The notes below the pieces were generated by a model. The model saw only the letters and a program-made list of their open reading frames with translations. It was not told the origin of the DNA and searched no databases. From Auanema rhodensis (Eukaryota > Nematoda > Chromadorea > Rhabditida > Rhabditidae), in assembly GCA_964057225.1 (NCBI GenBank), contig OZ059897.1, positions 6,262,001 to 6,326,000 of the forward strand: a stretch of 64,000 bases of DNA, read 5' to 3'. The translations under genes were made by a program, and so were the position numbers. Of this stretch, positions 19,968 through 32,622 are shown in pieces; positions within the stretch are counted from its first letter, which is position 1, and each line of letters begins with the position of its first letter.

Positions 19968-21006
19968 TCAAGGAAATAGTCTGCTACCATAGTTATAACT
20001 CTCATTAACAGTTACTCCACAAACATGCATATATTTAGCAAATTGATGTAACTGAATATCTCTAGTTTCCCATCCACCAAACATGCCATTGTGATGCCTG
20101 GTCTCAACCGCAAGTCCGTTCTGGGTTTCTTCTGCAAGCCTGGAAAATTATTGGATGATTGGAGATGTGTTTTATTGAAAGAATAACCATAATGATGGTG
20201 GATATCGAGGAACAATGTCTGTAATCGAAGTTTCGTTGGTGATAGTTTCCCACGCATACTTATTTGTGTGAATGGTTTCAACATGCATTCTCTGCAAATG
20301 AATGAAAATGGAAAATTAAAATTGAATATTGAATTAATAACTCTTTCTCTACTAGTATAGATGATATCTCTGAGAACATCAACATTAATAATTGGATCTA
20401 CGTTCCATTCTTCTGGTTGTTCTGCCTTAAAGAGTATATCACAGGTCATCATGAAGTATAAAAATTTAACAAACCATAATGGAAAACCGGTTATTTTCAA
20501 TTCCACAAGAGCTCAACTCAAAAATCATCTCATCAACTTGGTCAGCTGCACTCTTAACCATAGTTAAAGAAGGTTTCATGTGAATTGCTACAGTTAATCC
20601 CAATTCTGAAACACAGTGCCAATTTCAAAATTTTCATTTTTTTATATTTTGACTAAGATGAGCGGTTGTTTGTATTTGAACATATATTTTATTACTTACC
20701 TTTTGCCATTCTATATGATTCACATATATTATAATTAAACATTCCATCATTTTCTGCACTATATGCTCTGAAAATAGAAATAATACATTTGGAAATTAAA
20801 AGAAAATGTATTGTATACTGCATGGATATAAATTGAATACCAGCGTCTTTCATACATTGTAGCTGATTGAAAGATACTGGCGGTGCAAAATCAACTTGAA
20901 CTCGACTCTAAAAACACTAATGAAACACAAAAAATCATTAGAAATGTTGGAAATATACCTGTGCTGAGACGACACTTACAACAATTATAGCAAGGATATA
21001 CTTCAT
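19968..21006 (-). CDS. lysozyme D, diverged nematode GH25 family member, 231 aa
   Basis: Exons, high to low: 21006-20959, 20907-20819, 20767-20700, 20605-20475, 20425-20342, 20291-20188 and 20139-19968. The exon layout matches its paralogues. Signal peptide MKYILAIIVVSVVSA, then VQVDFAPPVSFNQLQC, QAYSAENDGMFNYNIC, VAIHMKPS, AEQPEEWNVDP, TIHTNKYAWETITNETS and FGGWETRD. The first-strand Asp is kept, but the usual C-terminal pair CGIxC is reduced to one Cys (VCGVTVN), and the conserved FKP before FGGW is lost. Two acceptors end in TTTAAG. Retained introns give a misleading 164-codon frame at 20012-20506. It is the only cluster member on the minus strand. Confidence 0.87.
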
Positions 21007-21041
21007 ACTTGAAAGAAATGTTTGAATGATACGAGACTCTG

Positions 21042-21050
21042 TTATATATA
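21042..21050 (-). promoter_or_regulatory. TATA box of lysozyme D
   Basis: On the minus strand TATATATAA lies 36-45 bp before the start codon. Confidence 0.4.
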
Positions 21051-21405
21051 CTATTTCAGTTATTTTTATTTTGTTATATAACATATAAAATTGTTATCTA
21101 TGTGTTCAGAAATCAAAGCAAAACCGCATCACATAGATTATTATATTAATGAATTTGCAAACTTTTCTTTTTTTTAATAAATATTTCTAAAATCAGAATA
21201 TTTTAAAAGATGTATTAGATGATCAGCATTGTTATTTGAATATTGACGTAACATCATGACATGAGACACTTATACATTTTACCCATTTCTACTTCTAATC
21301 AATGGAAAATTAAAAATTCAAGATTAAAAACAACATAAGTTAGCAGGAAATGGTTTTGAGTATTGTCTGGAAAATGCTAATCAGTATTTATAAGTTTCGA
21401 TATGC

Positions 21406-21804
21406 TTGCATGTATGTTTGTTTAAGAACAATAAAACACATTTATCTATTTATTATTTACATATAAACAAATTAGTATATAAACTGAATTCAACATATTC
21501 TTGTAAAAACAAGAATATGTTGAGTTTTGCATGTTTAAAGAAAATAAACTTTGATAATAAAGATTTAATTCAGCTTCAATCGTTGAAAAACATAACAGAA
21601 GAACAAAAAAAGTTATTAAGCAGCGTACAAGAATCTTATTACATTTCAAAAAGTTTAACAAAGTCCTTCGTACAAATTACAAGAAAAATTCACAGATACA
21701 ATATTCAGATAGTATTTTATGAAATAGATTTTGTTGTATTTGAAGCCAAAGAGGAGCTCAGAGAGGATTTTGAAGACTTTTCAAAATTTAATTTCAAATA
21801 TTAA
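21406..21804 (+). other. 132-codon open frame of doubtful status
   Basis: The second half (from about 21520) has a polar, Lys/Glu-rich sequence (ITEEQKKLLSSVQESYY, EAKEELREDFEDFSKF) that could be a real short protein. The first half crosses a perfect 13-bp hairpin and looks non-coding. There is no signal peptide and no family that I recognise. Confidence 0.2.
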
Positions 21805-21927
21805 GTGTGTGAATAAATACGTGGCCATAGAATGTCATGTCGAAAAAAAATTAAAGAACTGTTAAAAGAGAAAAGAATTTATTTTTGAAAATATTATCCC
21901 CCCCCCCCTATCGATCACTTAAATTTC

Positions 21928-22229
21928 TTATTTCATTCCTGAAAAATAATTTAGATTTGGATTCGAAAAGGTTTTAATAAAAATTTCAACTTCCTCTATA
22001 GTTTTGAAACTTCCCCCTCTCAAACTATGTTCCATTGACCTGAACAGATGGTAATCTGTTGGTACAAGATCTGGAGAATAAGGGGGATAGGAGTCATGGG
22101 AACCTCCTCATCTGGGCTAACCTAAAACTTTGGCCTGGTTGGGTTGGAGTAGAGAATCCACTTATCATGAACAGAAATACCCCTTTCAAAATGAGAAAGA
22201 AGGATATGGCGCATATGTGCTACATCCAT
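21928..22229 (-). mobile_element. mariner-type transposase relic, internally deleted
   Basis: On the minus strand an N-terminal start (MDVAHMRHILLSHFERG) runs directly into the middle region (HDKWILYSNPTRPKF, stop, VSPDEEVP). After a frame shift it runs into the third-Asp region YSPDLVPTDYHLFRSMEH and a C-terminal tail ending at 21928. Most of the DNA-binding domain and the block with the second Asp are deleted. It lies between lysozymes D and E. Confidence 0.75.
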
Positions 22230-22986
22230 AACGACAAATCAAATAAAAATAAATAAAATTTAAAAACTTTTTTTTGTTTATTAGATTTAAATATATTCAA
22301 ATTTTGTAATTCTTTTAAAAAAAATTTAAATTTTTGTAAAATTAGCATATTTTTTCAGAATTCTACAGGGTGGCCACGTTGACACATCTTATAATTCATG
22401 CTAATTTTGAAATTTGGAATATTTATCCAAATTTCAATGTGGGTGGCCTGAAACCTTGACGCGCACCTACTATTTGGAGTAAGAAAAATGAAGTAATGAA
22501 TAAGATTAGATGTATTTTACAAAGATAAAGCTAGAAAGTATTATGATTGTATTAACTACAGAGATTAAATAATCTTTTGATTATTGATAAGTGATATCAT
22601 CTTTGTTCTTCAATTGCTCATTTCTTAGAATATAAAAACATGTAGTTAACTTAATTTGAATAACTATTTAAGAATGAAATTCTATAATTCTTAAAGAAAT
22701 ATCATGCTGAAACCTTTATTTCTGAATTATTTTTCTCAAGAAAATCTGATTTACAGGAAATTTATTGTAGATTCTGATGAATTTGTTGTAAAAAAATAGA
22801 ATGAAATCATATCTTATCAGTTATTATTATATTCCGGTATAATTAAACACTCCACCCTTTCTATTGTGAGGTGTCGTAATTGGAATAAAGAATCTTAAGA
22901 ACAGTACAACGTTTGAAATAATTAATTTAGGATAGAAAAAGGCTATTTTGTAGCTTTATCGTATGTAACTTCCTTGCTTGAACGAC
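22230..22986. other. intergenic, with GATA-type sites before lysozyme E
   Basis: I see no coding signal. TTGATAAGTGATATCA (about 22584-22599) and CTTATCAG (about 22813) are candidate GATA-factor sites. Confidence 0.35.
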
Positions 22987-22994
22987 TATATAAA
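22987..22994 (+). promoter_or_regulatory. TATA box of lysozyme E
   Basis: TATATAAA lies 61 bp before the start codon. Confidence 0.5.
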
Positions 22995-23054
22995 CATGTA
23001 AATTAACTGATTATTTCATTGAACATATCATTTCAATTCTGTTTGATATACAAC

Positions 23055-24074
23055 ATGAAGCTTCTCATATTACTGTGCTTTTCCTTCATCTTCATTGGCT
23101 CGACAACAGCGGTAATCCACTTAATTTCAGGAATATTTATTTTTCATTACAATTTTATTTAAGGATGATCAAGCTGTTGATTTTTCGCAACCATTAACTA
23201 GCTCTCAAATGCATTGTGTTGCAAGTAACTTTTTCTTTGTTACAGTCAGGTATTTTATAATTTGAAATCATTTTATTTCATTCAAATGTAATATTCAGAG
23301 CTTATATGAGTACCAATAATGGAATGATCGACAATAATGTTTGCAATACATATCAAATACTTTCTGAAAGTAAGTTATAACTTTGTGAGTATCAGACAAG
23401 CTCATCTCGATCTCGAAGAAATTAAGTGAAATGGTGTATTTCGCTCATTACAGATCACGACATATGGCCAGGAATCTATATGATTCCTTCTGGAAATGGA
23501 TCAAAAAATGGAAATACTCAAGTTAATGAGATGATTAATGGATTGGGTGGACAATGTAAAGTATCCAATAATGTAAACTCTTTTCATCTTTGGGTATGAT
23601 ATCATAATTGAAGTGTCAAAACATTTTTCAAATTATAGATTACAAATCCTCAAGATTGGAGTTCAGATACATCTAAGAATGTTAAATTAATCCAAGATAT
23701 CATTCAGGGAGCTAATAAATCAGTGAATAATTTAAAATTCTAAATCAAATGTTTGTTATTGTTGTTCAGAGATGGTATGTCAGAAGTATTTACACCAATG
23801 AAGCTGATTGGAAAGCCATTACGAACAATGTGAACAATCAAGTTTTGGCTAATTATGATTTGCCATTATGGTATTTCATTTCTTTGAATTAGATCATAAT
23901 CTGCTTTAATTCTATAGGTGGGCTACTGCTCCAAAGACTGGAGAAGCTCCCCAAAACACGAGTAATTTCAAACCATTTGGTGGATGGTCACCTAATGATG
24001 TCCAGATCATACAGTATCAAAAGAATATACCAAGTTGTGGATTAAGTTGTAATACCAGTGTGTATGTTTCGTAA
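23055..24074 (+). CDS. lysozyme E, nematode GH25 family, 231 aa
   Basis: Exons: 23055-23111, 23164-23249, 23299-23369, 23454-23593, 23639-23722, 23770-23870 and 23918-24074. Signal peptide MKLLILLCFSFIFIGSTTA, then AVDFSQPLTSSQMHC, RAYMSTNNGMIDNNVC, GIYMIPSGNGSKNGN, ITNPQDWSSDTSKN, SIYTNEADWKAITNNVN, FKPFGGWSPNDVQ and SCGLSCN. It has the same exon layout as the rest of the cluster and patches of near identity with lysozyme C across introns 2 and 6. Predicted to be secreted and to cleave peptidoglycan. Confidence 0.9.
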
Positions 24075-26248
24075 TAATAATATTTGTAATAAAATAAATA
24101 TTTTATTTGAAATTTGATTCAAATACACGAACATACAATGAATATTCTGTTTTTATTTGAAATTTTGTGTCATTTTTTGAAGTCAAGTTGTATTACAGTA
24201 CCTACTATTACATAACAGAGTTTGTTAAAAAAAACGAAATGAAATCTGATCAGATAAGATTTTTGAAAACAAAAAATGAACTTATTTATTCAATATATTA
24301 ATAACAACACCTTTGTTAAAAAAAAACTGAAACAAATAAAGGAATCTCAGCTCGAAAAGTCACAACCGTTCAGCTTTGTTTGAAAATGTGAAATGAAAAT
24401 TTGAAGCGCTTCGGCTTTTTGGAGAAATCTCGAAAATTCAAAACTTTGAAACATAAAGGTTTGTTTTTAAAAATTATCATGAAATTAGATATTTGAATAA
24501 ATTAATTTCAATCATATTCATATTCATTTCTATACATATAGTGACTTCTTATAATAAACTGTCAAATATTAAAAGTTTTAACAATTCTAATTCTTCATAG
24601 ATCAGGCTTTTACCATTAACCTATTATCTGATACTCGATGTGATGAAGAAAGAGTTTGAATTAATATCTTTTATATATTAAAATAATGAAGAAAATAATT
24701 AATTTATATGAATTTTTAACAAACAAATCTAGTTTATACATATAATTATTTATATTTATTCATTAAATATTAAATTTTTGTTTCAAATTTAAGTTTTAAA
24801 ATTTTTTTGTTTAAATGAAGTTTAAAAAGTTTCAAATTATTTATGTGAAAATATATTTATTTTATGAATTTCGAATTATTATTTGACGCTTAAAAATTCT
24901 TTTTAACATTCATATTAAGCCATATTTAGGTTGTAGTTTTGACGAATTCATCTTCAAGTACTCACGAATTGTGTTTCATGCTCATGAACTTGCAAACACC
25001 ACTTACCCCCCAAGGTTCTAGTGCACGATTGCTCCAAATTCAGAATCTGCTAACGATTATAGTCTGCAAAATCATAAGTATTATGATTGATCTAACCCTT
25101 TGTACTATAAAGAGAAGAAATTCATTGAACTCTGTGACACAAAAGCATTGTGTTTAGTACAGTGATTTGTCTTCTCTCCATGAAAACTAAAAAGTTTTGA
25201 AAGAGAAAAGGAAAACAATTGTTTTTGAACGAACGACTAATACTAATTTTCATTTTGTTACATCCTTAGTTGTAACCTAAGTCTCAAGGATGAGCATAGT
25301 CTATGTTAAGCTTTAAGCTTTAAGCTTGAAATTATTTGAATTATTTCATTCTTTCGTTAAGAAACAACATTTTCAAGGGAAACAAATAGATTTCAGTATA
25401 AAGTAGTAACAACTTTGAGTTTAAATAGACCGATGATCATGAGTAACATAATCAAAAATCTTAAGTTTTGTATAGAAAACTTGAATATTTTTGGTTTTTG
25501 GCTATTCGTTATAATACTTTCAGCAATTTTCCTGAAAAACGTTTTCCCCATCAATTCATTTCACTTTATATTTCTTGTATTGTTTTCATTGAAAAAGTTT
25601 TAAATACATTCATATAGTCCTTGAATGATGCTCTTCACGGAACATAATTCTCTTTCAAAAAGTTCTTTAAAATCATGTCCAAGCTGTAGTTTTCGCTAAT
25701 GCTTATGAGAGTAAAAGAGTTTCAACTTTACTACAACATTCCCAATTGTGATTTGATTCTTGAACATTAAACAAAGAATCAAACGTATACATACACATAC
25801 TCATCTGAAACCTTTATTCAACAAACCTTCCATTTTCTTTTTTTTTTTGGTAACAGAAAGCTATTGGTTGAAAGATTTTCTATAGGTTCTTTTTCGCAAA
25901 TATGCATAGTATTCGGAATAAAAAAAATCTAAAAAGATCGGAAATATGTAAGTAGTCAACATAATTCTCACAAATAATGAAATTATTTTCATTGACAACA
26001 AGGAAAAAAAAATATTTTGTTGAAAAACATTGATGTACTAACTTCACTTTTTGAAGATAATGGTTAAGAATTGTAATTTTTCTTTATTTAAATTATGAAA
26101 ATATTCTTTTAATTAAAAAAAGTTTAAAAAATACAAAAAGAGTTTTAATAAGATGTAAGAATAGTTTTATATTAATACTTATACATTGATTGTATTTCTT
26201 ATATAAGGATATGCATATTATGCATAATCGAATACTTATCTCTCTCTT

Positions 26249-26297
<49 letters not shown>

Positions 26298-29200
26298 TTC
26301 CTTTAATTTTCTATGTACATATATGGATATATATGTATGTGTATGTAGTACGCAGTATGTATATCCTGAGGACTATAAAAGCTTCCCTATTACTCTTCAT
26401 TTCCGTCATTCCAATCCTATCTAAATCTACCTTCTTCCTTAATTCTTATAACTATTTTAGGAATATGTGTATAATTAAATATTATTCCAGTTATCAGATC
26501 TTTAAGCTTATCACACATTAAACAACATAAGCATGAAGAACTTCCTTATATAATTGAAAACATTCCCTCGTTTCTTAGAAATCATCAACGTCTTCACTAC
26601 TCAAATCATCGAAGTCATCTTTTTGGTTCAAGATTAGTAAGAAGATGATGTTTCATAGCAGTTTATTCATTTCAGAACGATCTTCTAGATCCGCTTAGTT
26701 TCAGTAGGATTGGCCTACTTTTCACTTGTCATCTTGAAATGTTCCAAATAATTTATATTAAACATCCAAAGTTAGACTCTATTCTCAATTTTTATTTCGA
26801 TTTTTACTTTTTTGAAGCAAAATGATTTCATTTTTCTCTCAAATTTCTCGAATAACTAATGTTTTTTGATATTATATGATAATCATCCTGGTTCCAATGA
26901 TCTGTGTACCATTGCGACCAGTATCGTATTTTCATTTTTTTTTTCGTTTTTTTCGCGGAAAAATGAAAAATTCTGTTATCGTTTCAAATAAATTTTATAA
27001 TGATCCGCTTATTCTTCAGATTATTGAATGTCAAAATGATTCTACTCCATCTTCGTTTCTTTGGAGTTAATTGTCCATCTGGCTAATACCAGTAGCTGGC
27101 TACTGGAATCTATATCGTTTCTTCGCTCTGTTCCTCTTCATTTCATCTCACAAGCTATGCATGTCTCTGCGCATGTTCTTAGTCACCCCCCCCCCCTCCC
27201 ACTCATACATATACATGGCTTGAAGACTTCTGTGGTAGTAGCGGACCGAGGCTTCATAGCTAACCTTACCCTCAACCCCTTCTCGTCTCCTCTCTACACC
27301 CCTTCAAACCTCTCTTCCCTCCCCTTTACTTTAGTCCGATTAATCCCATCATGCGTCGACTCACACACTTTCAATACATATGCTTTTGCTTCATATTCAA
27401 AGGCATCATTGGGTTTTTGTAGACCTTCATTATACATTATTCAATTTGTTTCATTTTCTCGTATAGTATTGAGGTGCTTTTTCTTTTTTTCTTTTTTTTT
27501 AATAAAAATACAAAAAGAAAAATAATAAATAACTATGTAAATATAAATAAATATATTCATATACATATGTACATACATATATACATATGAATGTATTTTC
27601 GACACAAAATTCACAATAAAAATTTGACTTTTCAATTAGGTTTCTTAACTTATAGCTTATTGTCTTCGATTTTTCATTAGTATATTCATTAACAAGTGGC
27701 AAAAAACGAGAATAATTCAGCATTTTTCTTATTTTTCCCATTTTTCATTCAATCCTTTATTCATATCCTTAATAAGAAATATACAAATTATATATTTTCT
27801 TTGTGAAAAAAAGCTCAAACTCACCCCATTTTCTTGATTTAAAGATTTTTAAAACTATATGTACTATGCTAAATGAGACATTTGCTTAATAGCATCCAAT
27901 TACAAACACTTACGTTGCTCATTTTCTCTTAAAGAATGGTTTTTTTTCTGTTAAAATTCTCACAAATACATTTTTTTGTCTTTTTCCTTGAAAAAAAAAA
28001 AGCTCTTTCATGAGATATTTGCATTTGTTTATCCACAAATAATATTATTTTGCGTCAAATCAATGATTACATTCATCTTCATTCAATTTACTATATACTA
28101 TTTGTAATCTTTTTTTCTTTTTTTTTCCAAATTTTTTAAGTGTTTTATCCTCATATTTGTCATTTTTTTTTCATTTTTTCTGCTTATTCGTTCATAATTT
28201 ACTTTCAATTTGTGGACACAGACACTCGCACCATCAGGCAATTTAGCGTTCAATGTCGTTTTCCTATTTTTAAAAAAAAAACATTGAAATCTAAATTTAT
28301 TGTTTTTGTTCTTATAATTTACCTATATATTATATAATATATATTCATATATATATATATATATACTAAAATACAAATGAATTAGAGTAAAAGCTTGAAA
28401 ATGGAGAATAACTAACTACAAGTTTTCTTCCAATATTTTCTAGTAGTAATGAGTTGACAGGAGAATATCTGCCTGTTCTCCTACTACTAAATCTATAATT
28501 AGTATATAGTATACATATAGTACACATATTTTATAATTTATCTTTGTAATATTTAAATTTATTTTTATATTTTCGTTAAAATTACTTATATCTATACATT
28601 ATTTATTTTTATTTTATTCCATCAACAAGTCTCTATATCATGTGCTTTCAATACTTTTTTTTGTGTGTCGGAAACAGTCGATTATATCAGCATTCAAATT
28701 TTATTTTTCGCGATCGTTTCAAGCGATTAAAATTATAAAACTTGAATTGGTCTCATGAAAATATATCTAAACTTAATTTTTTTTGTAACCTGTAACCTGT
28801 TCACCATCATCATCATCATCATCATCATCATCATATTATGCTTTCAAGTTTCTAACTGAACAGACAGTGAATTTGATCGTCATGGTAACTGGCTTCAAGT
28901 TTGGGCATTTGATTTTCGTTGCTGAACTCTGACTATACTCATCATACATATATTCCGTTCATTTACGCCTTCCATTCTCCTGACCTCTCTCTCTCTCTCT
29001 TTCGTTCTCTCTCTCTTTCCAATATAAAGTTCAAAGAAGTATTTTTCGAATTTTTGCACAAAGAAAGCTTTATCTTCACTTTTCGGATATTCTTCCACAG
29101 ATTCATCTCGTTACCTTGGATACCCGCCTAATCCACAGCCTTTGATTGCATAACTATCTCTTTGCCAGTCAAATCCGCTAGAATTCTTGCTGAAGCATTT

Positions 29201-31138
29201 ATCATTCTCACTACATTTTGCTTTATAATCTTTCTATTTTACATATAATTCTCTTCAAATTTTACATTTATTATGTGACAACATCATATCACAAACTATC
29301 ATCCATGTCTGCTCTTCAGTCTCATCTTTACATATCTTCCCACAGCTTTTCCTTCGGACCTCTTCCATCTCTGTCCTCCTCTCTCTATCTCTCAGTTTAT
29401 CCTTATCGCTCTAACATTCTACTCTTCTCTTGTCCTCTTCCTCATTTGCCAAGCGTCTATCATTCTTACGGAGTCTCTCTTTCCTGCCAATATAGCTTTT
29501 CTACCAGCCGAATCCAAGCGCAAATTGCTCCTCCTCCTCCCCCCCCCCTGGGTTTATCCAATTTAGCTTGTGGTCCACAACTAACTCCGCCTACTTTTCA
29601 TTCAACTTAGTATGCAAGCCCATATAAAGACCTCCCGTATTTCAGATCTGATTGTATATAAATCCTTCCTTTAGTGTACATTTCATTCTTTTAATTATTT
29701 GTAAAAGCATTCAATTTCTCTTTGTTACCATGCAATTATAAAGAAGTAAATGAACCAATATCCTATTTGGATCCGAAAAAACCTTTTATCAGATTAGATT
29801 TGTCTCTATCTACTTTATTCAATATTTTGTATTATATATATTCTCTCTCTCTCTCTTGCACTCTCTCCCTTTCTCTCTCTGTTTTTTCAACCGCCGTTCG
29901 TTGTCCATTGCCAACTGCCCCAACTATGCAGTTTCATTCATGTGCTACATCTTGATCGTTTGACGTTCCTGAACTCATATATGGACATCTGTCCACTAGA
30001 GAACTCAACCATACATCTCTTCATCGTTATATAACATTAAACTGGCTATCCATTATCCGTTTTATTGTTATTAGATCTCTAATTAAAGTTTTTCATTATA
30101 CAATCATCAAAAGTGATGCTTTTTCCATCATCTTAGTGTCATTTGCTCATTTTTAACTTCATTTTTTCTATTTTTACTAACTCAAACTCATGTTGTTTCA
30201 ATCTTTTTGCACTTTTTTTCCCAACTATTAGTAGTACAAATAGTTTCGACGATAAGACAAGAATATTCGTCAACAGAAGCAGCTTTATCATCATCGGTCT
30301 TCGAATGCCTTCTCGTTTCCTTTCATCTTGTTTTTTTTCTTTTTCTTGTTTATTTAGTCATTCGTTGTATCCAGCTCTTTGCTACATCTTATATCATAGG
30401 TTATCATCTACACTATCCATTTTCCTTTTCATTTTTCTTTTAAGATATTCACCAAAACAACTTCTTTTCTTTTTATTCTTGTTATGTCTTTGTTATCTTC
30501 TAAACTTCTGTTCAATGGATATTGCATGCCAATTCTCAAATTTCTATCCAGAGTTACATCCCCACTTATCACATATTTCAATTTCTATTGTTTTTATTCC
30601 TCTTCTTCTTCTTTTTTTGACAAACTCTAACTTTATTTCAAATCCGGAATATACTGTGTATATTTGAAAAACTTCTTTCAAACATAATATTTCTCCCCCA
30701 ATAAAGAGAAAAAACTTATATCAACTGTATATATATAGTATATGTCAATTTCATTCCGCCAACTTCATATAATAGCTATAAAGTTTCTTTTTTGTTCTTT
30801 CAAATTTTTATGTATTTCCTCCAATTATAAATTCTATTTTGAACTATTTTATTTTGTTTTATTCGGGTTATGACCAAACTTACTACGTACTTCAAACAAA
30901 TTCAAAACCCAAAAGCACGCTTTCGGTAACCATTTGATTGAAAGCTTCTTTCCTATTTAATTCTTCAACGTTATAAGTTTGTCAAGTTGCTTTTATAAAC
31001 ACTTTTCATTGAATGAATACCCTTCTTGCTCCTCTTCTTTTTCATAGAAAAGCTCATTTAGTACATCGGTTATATAAGCTGCACAAGTTTTCTTTCTTGT
31101 TTTTCTTATTACCTCCGAAACATCTCTCTCTCTCTCTA

Positions 31139-31181
<43 letters not shown>

Positions 31182-32622
31182 TTTTTTACACTCTGGTTCT
31201 TCATGTAAGGGACACATAGCTTATGTCTTTCGTTTTGGTCATCGTTTTCCGTTTCCTGTATGATTTCCTTTTTTACTCCTTATTGTCCCAACTCTCCTTC
31301 TTTATTACGTCTCCCGTACCATGGGGATCATCGTTAGAAACGTTTAAGTTCTTCTGATAGCTCAAACACAAGAATACCTTCGCAGACAAGCTTTTTACCT
31401 TGTTTTTTCATCTTCTTTTGTTTGTTTATTTGTCATTTTGCGTCCGTCTCTGATTATTTTTCAACTTTTCTATTTGTCATTCCTTTTTTTATCAAGCTGT
31501 CAGCTGAAAAAAATTAAAACGAAAAAACTCGTCTATCTTTTAAGATTGCTAGGCAACAATCAAATAATTCTTCCTCTATCTTATCTGTGTTTAGCTTAAT
31601 CCACTTGTTTCACATCCTTTATTTCGTATTCAAGGCTTATATCCTCTACTTCTCCACCTTCACATCTTAATCACATTCAGCTTTGAGCTTCCATTGATTA
31701 GTACTACCACATCGCATACGATCACTCTTTAACTTCACATAGTCATGTAGGGAACGTCGACCACGTAACATCTGGCATCTCCGATTACGCCTTAGTTGAA
31801 GCCCAACACTGCCACCCACCCTTAACGTCAAACAACACCATGCTTAGCTATGCACGAACAAGATTTTCTGCTCTCAGATTCGTCTATACTATATACTATA
31901 AGAGACGATAATCAGTATTAGCATTAGGAAATACTTGGATCAACCATCCTTTTTTCCACATACAAAACTAAATATACATCTATATATTAAATTCTCTCAA
32001 AAGTAGTCTGTGCACAAGGGGTGTGCACAGGATGGCTGAATGCTCAAAACTCCAGCTTAGTTTTCCATTTGCAACTGCAGAGTTACGATTCCATATTTCT
32101 GTTTAAGCTGTAAGAAAGTATTCTTTATTTTAAATATATATATTACTAAATAATTAATACTTATCAGCTTATATATCTAATTTCATAATTTGTTATTCAT
32201 TATTCTTCTTCGTTTCTATATTTTATCACAGATTATATACATATATATGTGTATATATCAAACTTTAATAACCAAATAACCATTTTTACTTTTGTTTTTA
32301 GAAAAAGGATTTGTAATTTTTAGTCAACAAACTCAAGTTCAAGTTCAAGTTCTTCATGCTTCCGAGTGAAATATTCTTATTTTCACTTGGCTTCCTCTAC
32401 CTTTCTATTGTCTTTCTGCAACATCTCTTTTTGTCTTTCTTACTTTTTCTTTTTAAACAACTCTCTAATATCTCTCATAACTCTCTCAATTCTTTATTTT
32501 CTTTTTGACCCTTCAAATCTTCTTTGTTTCAATTTTTCACAACTTCATCTCTCTTCTTTTCGTTAACATTCATAATTATTCTTTTATTTTTATTTTTCTT
32601 TCAATTACCTCCTTTTCAGTAA
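24075..32622. other. long gene-poor interval, AT-rich then pyrimidine-rich
   Basis: I find no gene model with consistent splicing. Microsatellites: (CT)n 26239-26296, (ATC)n 28804-28835, CT tracts 28985-29018 and 31122-31182. C runs lie at about 27187 and 29542. The plus strand from about 26.8 to 32.6 kb is strongly rich in T and C, which opens long meaningless frames such as 30143-30667. A less AT-rich patch at 31740-31870 might be regulatory. Part of the interval may be a 5' UTR intron or promoter of the gene at 32623. Confidence 0.4.

Noticed and set aside
20012-20506. 164-codon minus-strand frame
   Set aside because: It reads through introns 4 and 5 of lysozyme D and shifts into wrong frames; the spliced model explains all seven exons.
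27061-27525. 154-codon plus-strand frame
   Set aside because: Composition follows the T/C-rich strand, there is no family resemblance and it crosses a poly-C run.
30143-30667. 174-codon plus-strand frame, the longest in the gene-poor interval
   Set aside because: Almost entirely Phe, Leu, Ser and Cys from T/C-rich DNA, with no start context or splice partners; overlapping frames are equally open.
31740-31870. Possible 5S rRNA or spliced-leader gene, because the patch is less AT-rich
   Set aside because: No match by eye to 5S internal control regions or to the SL1 leader sequence.
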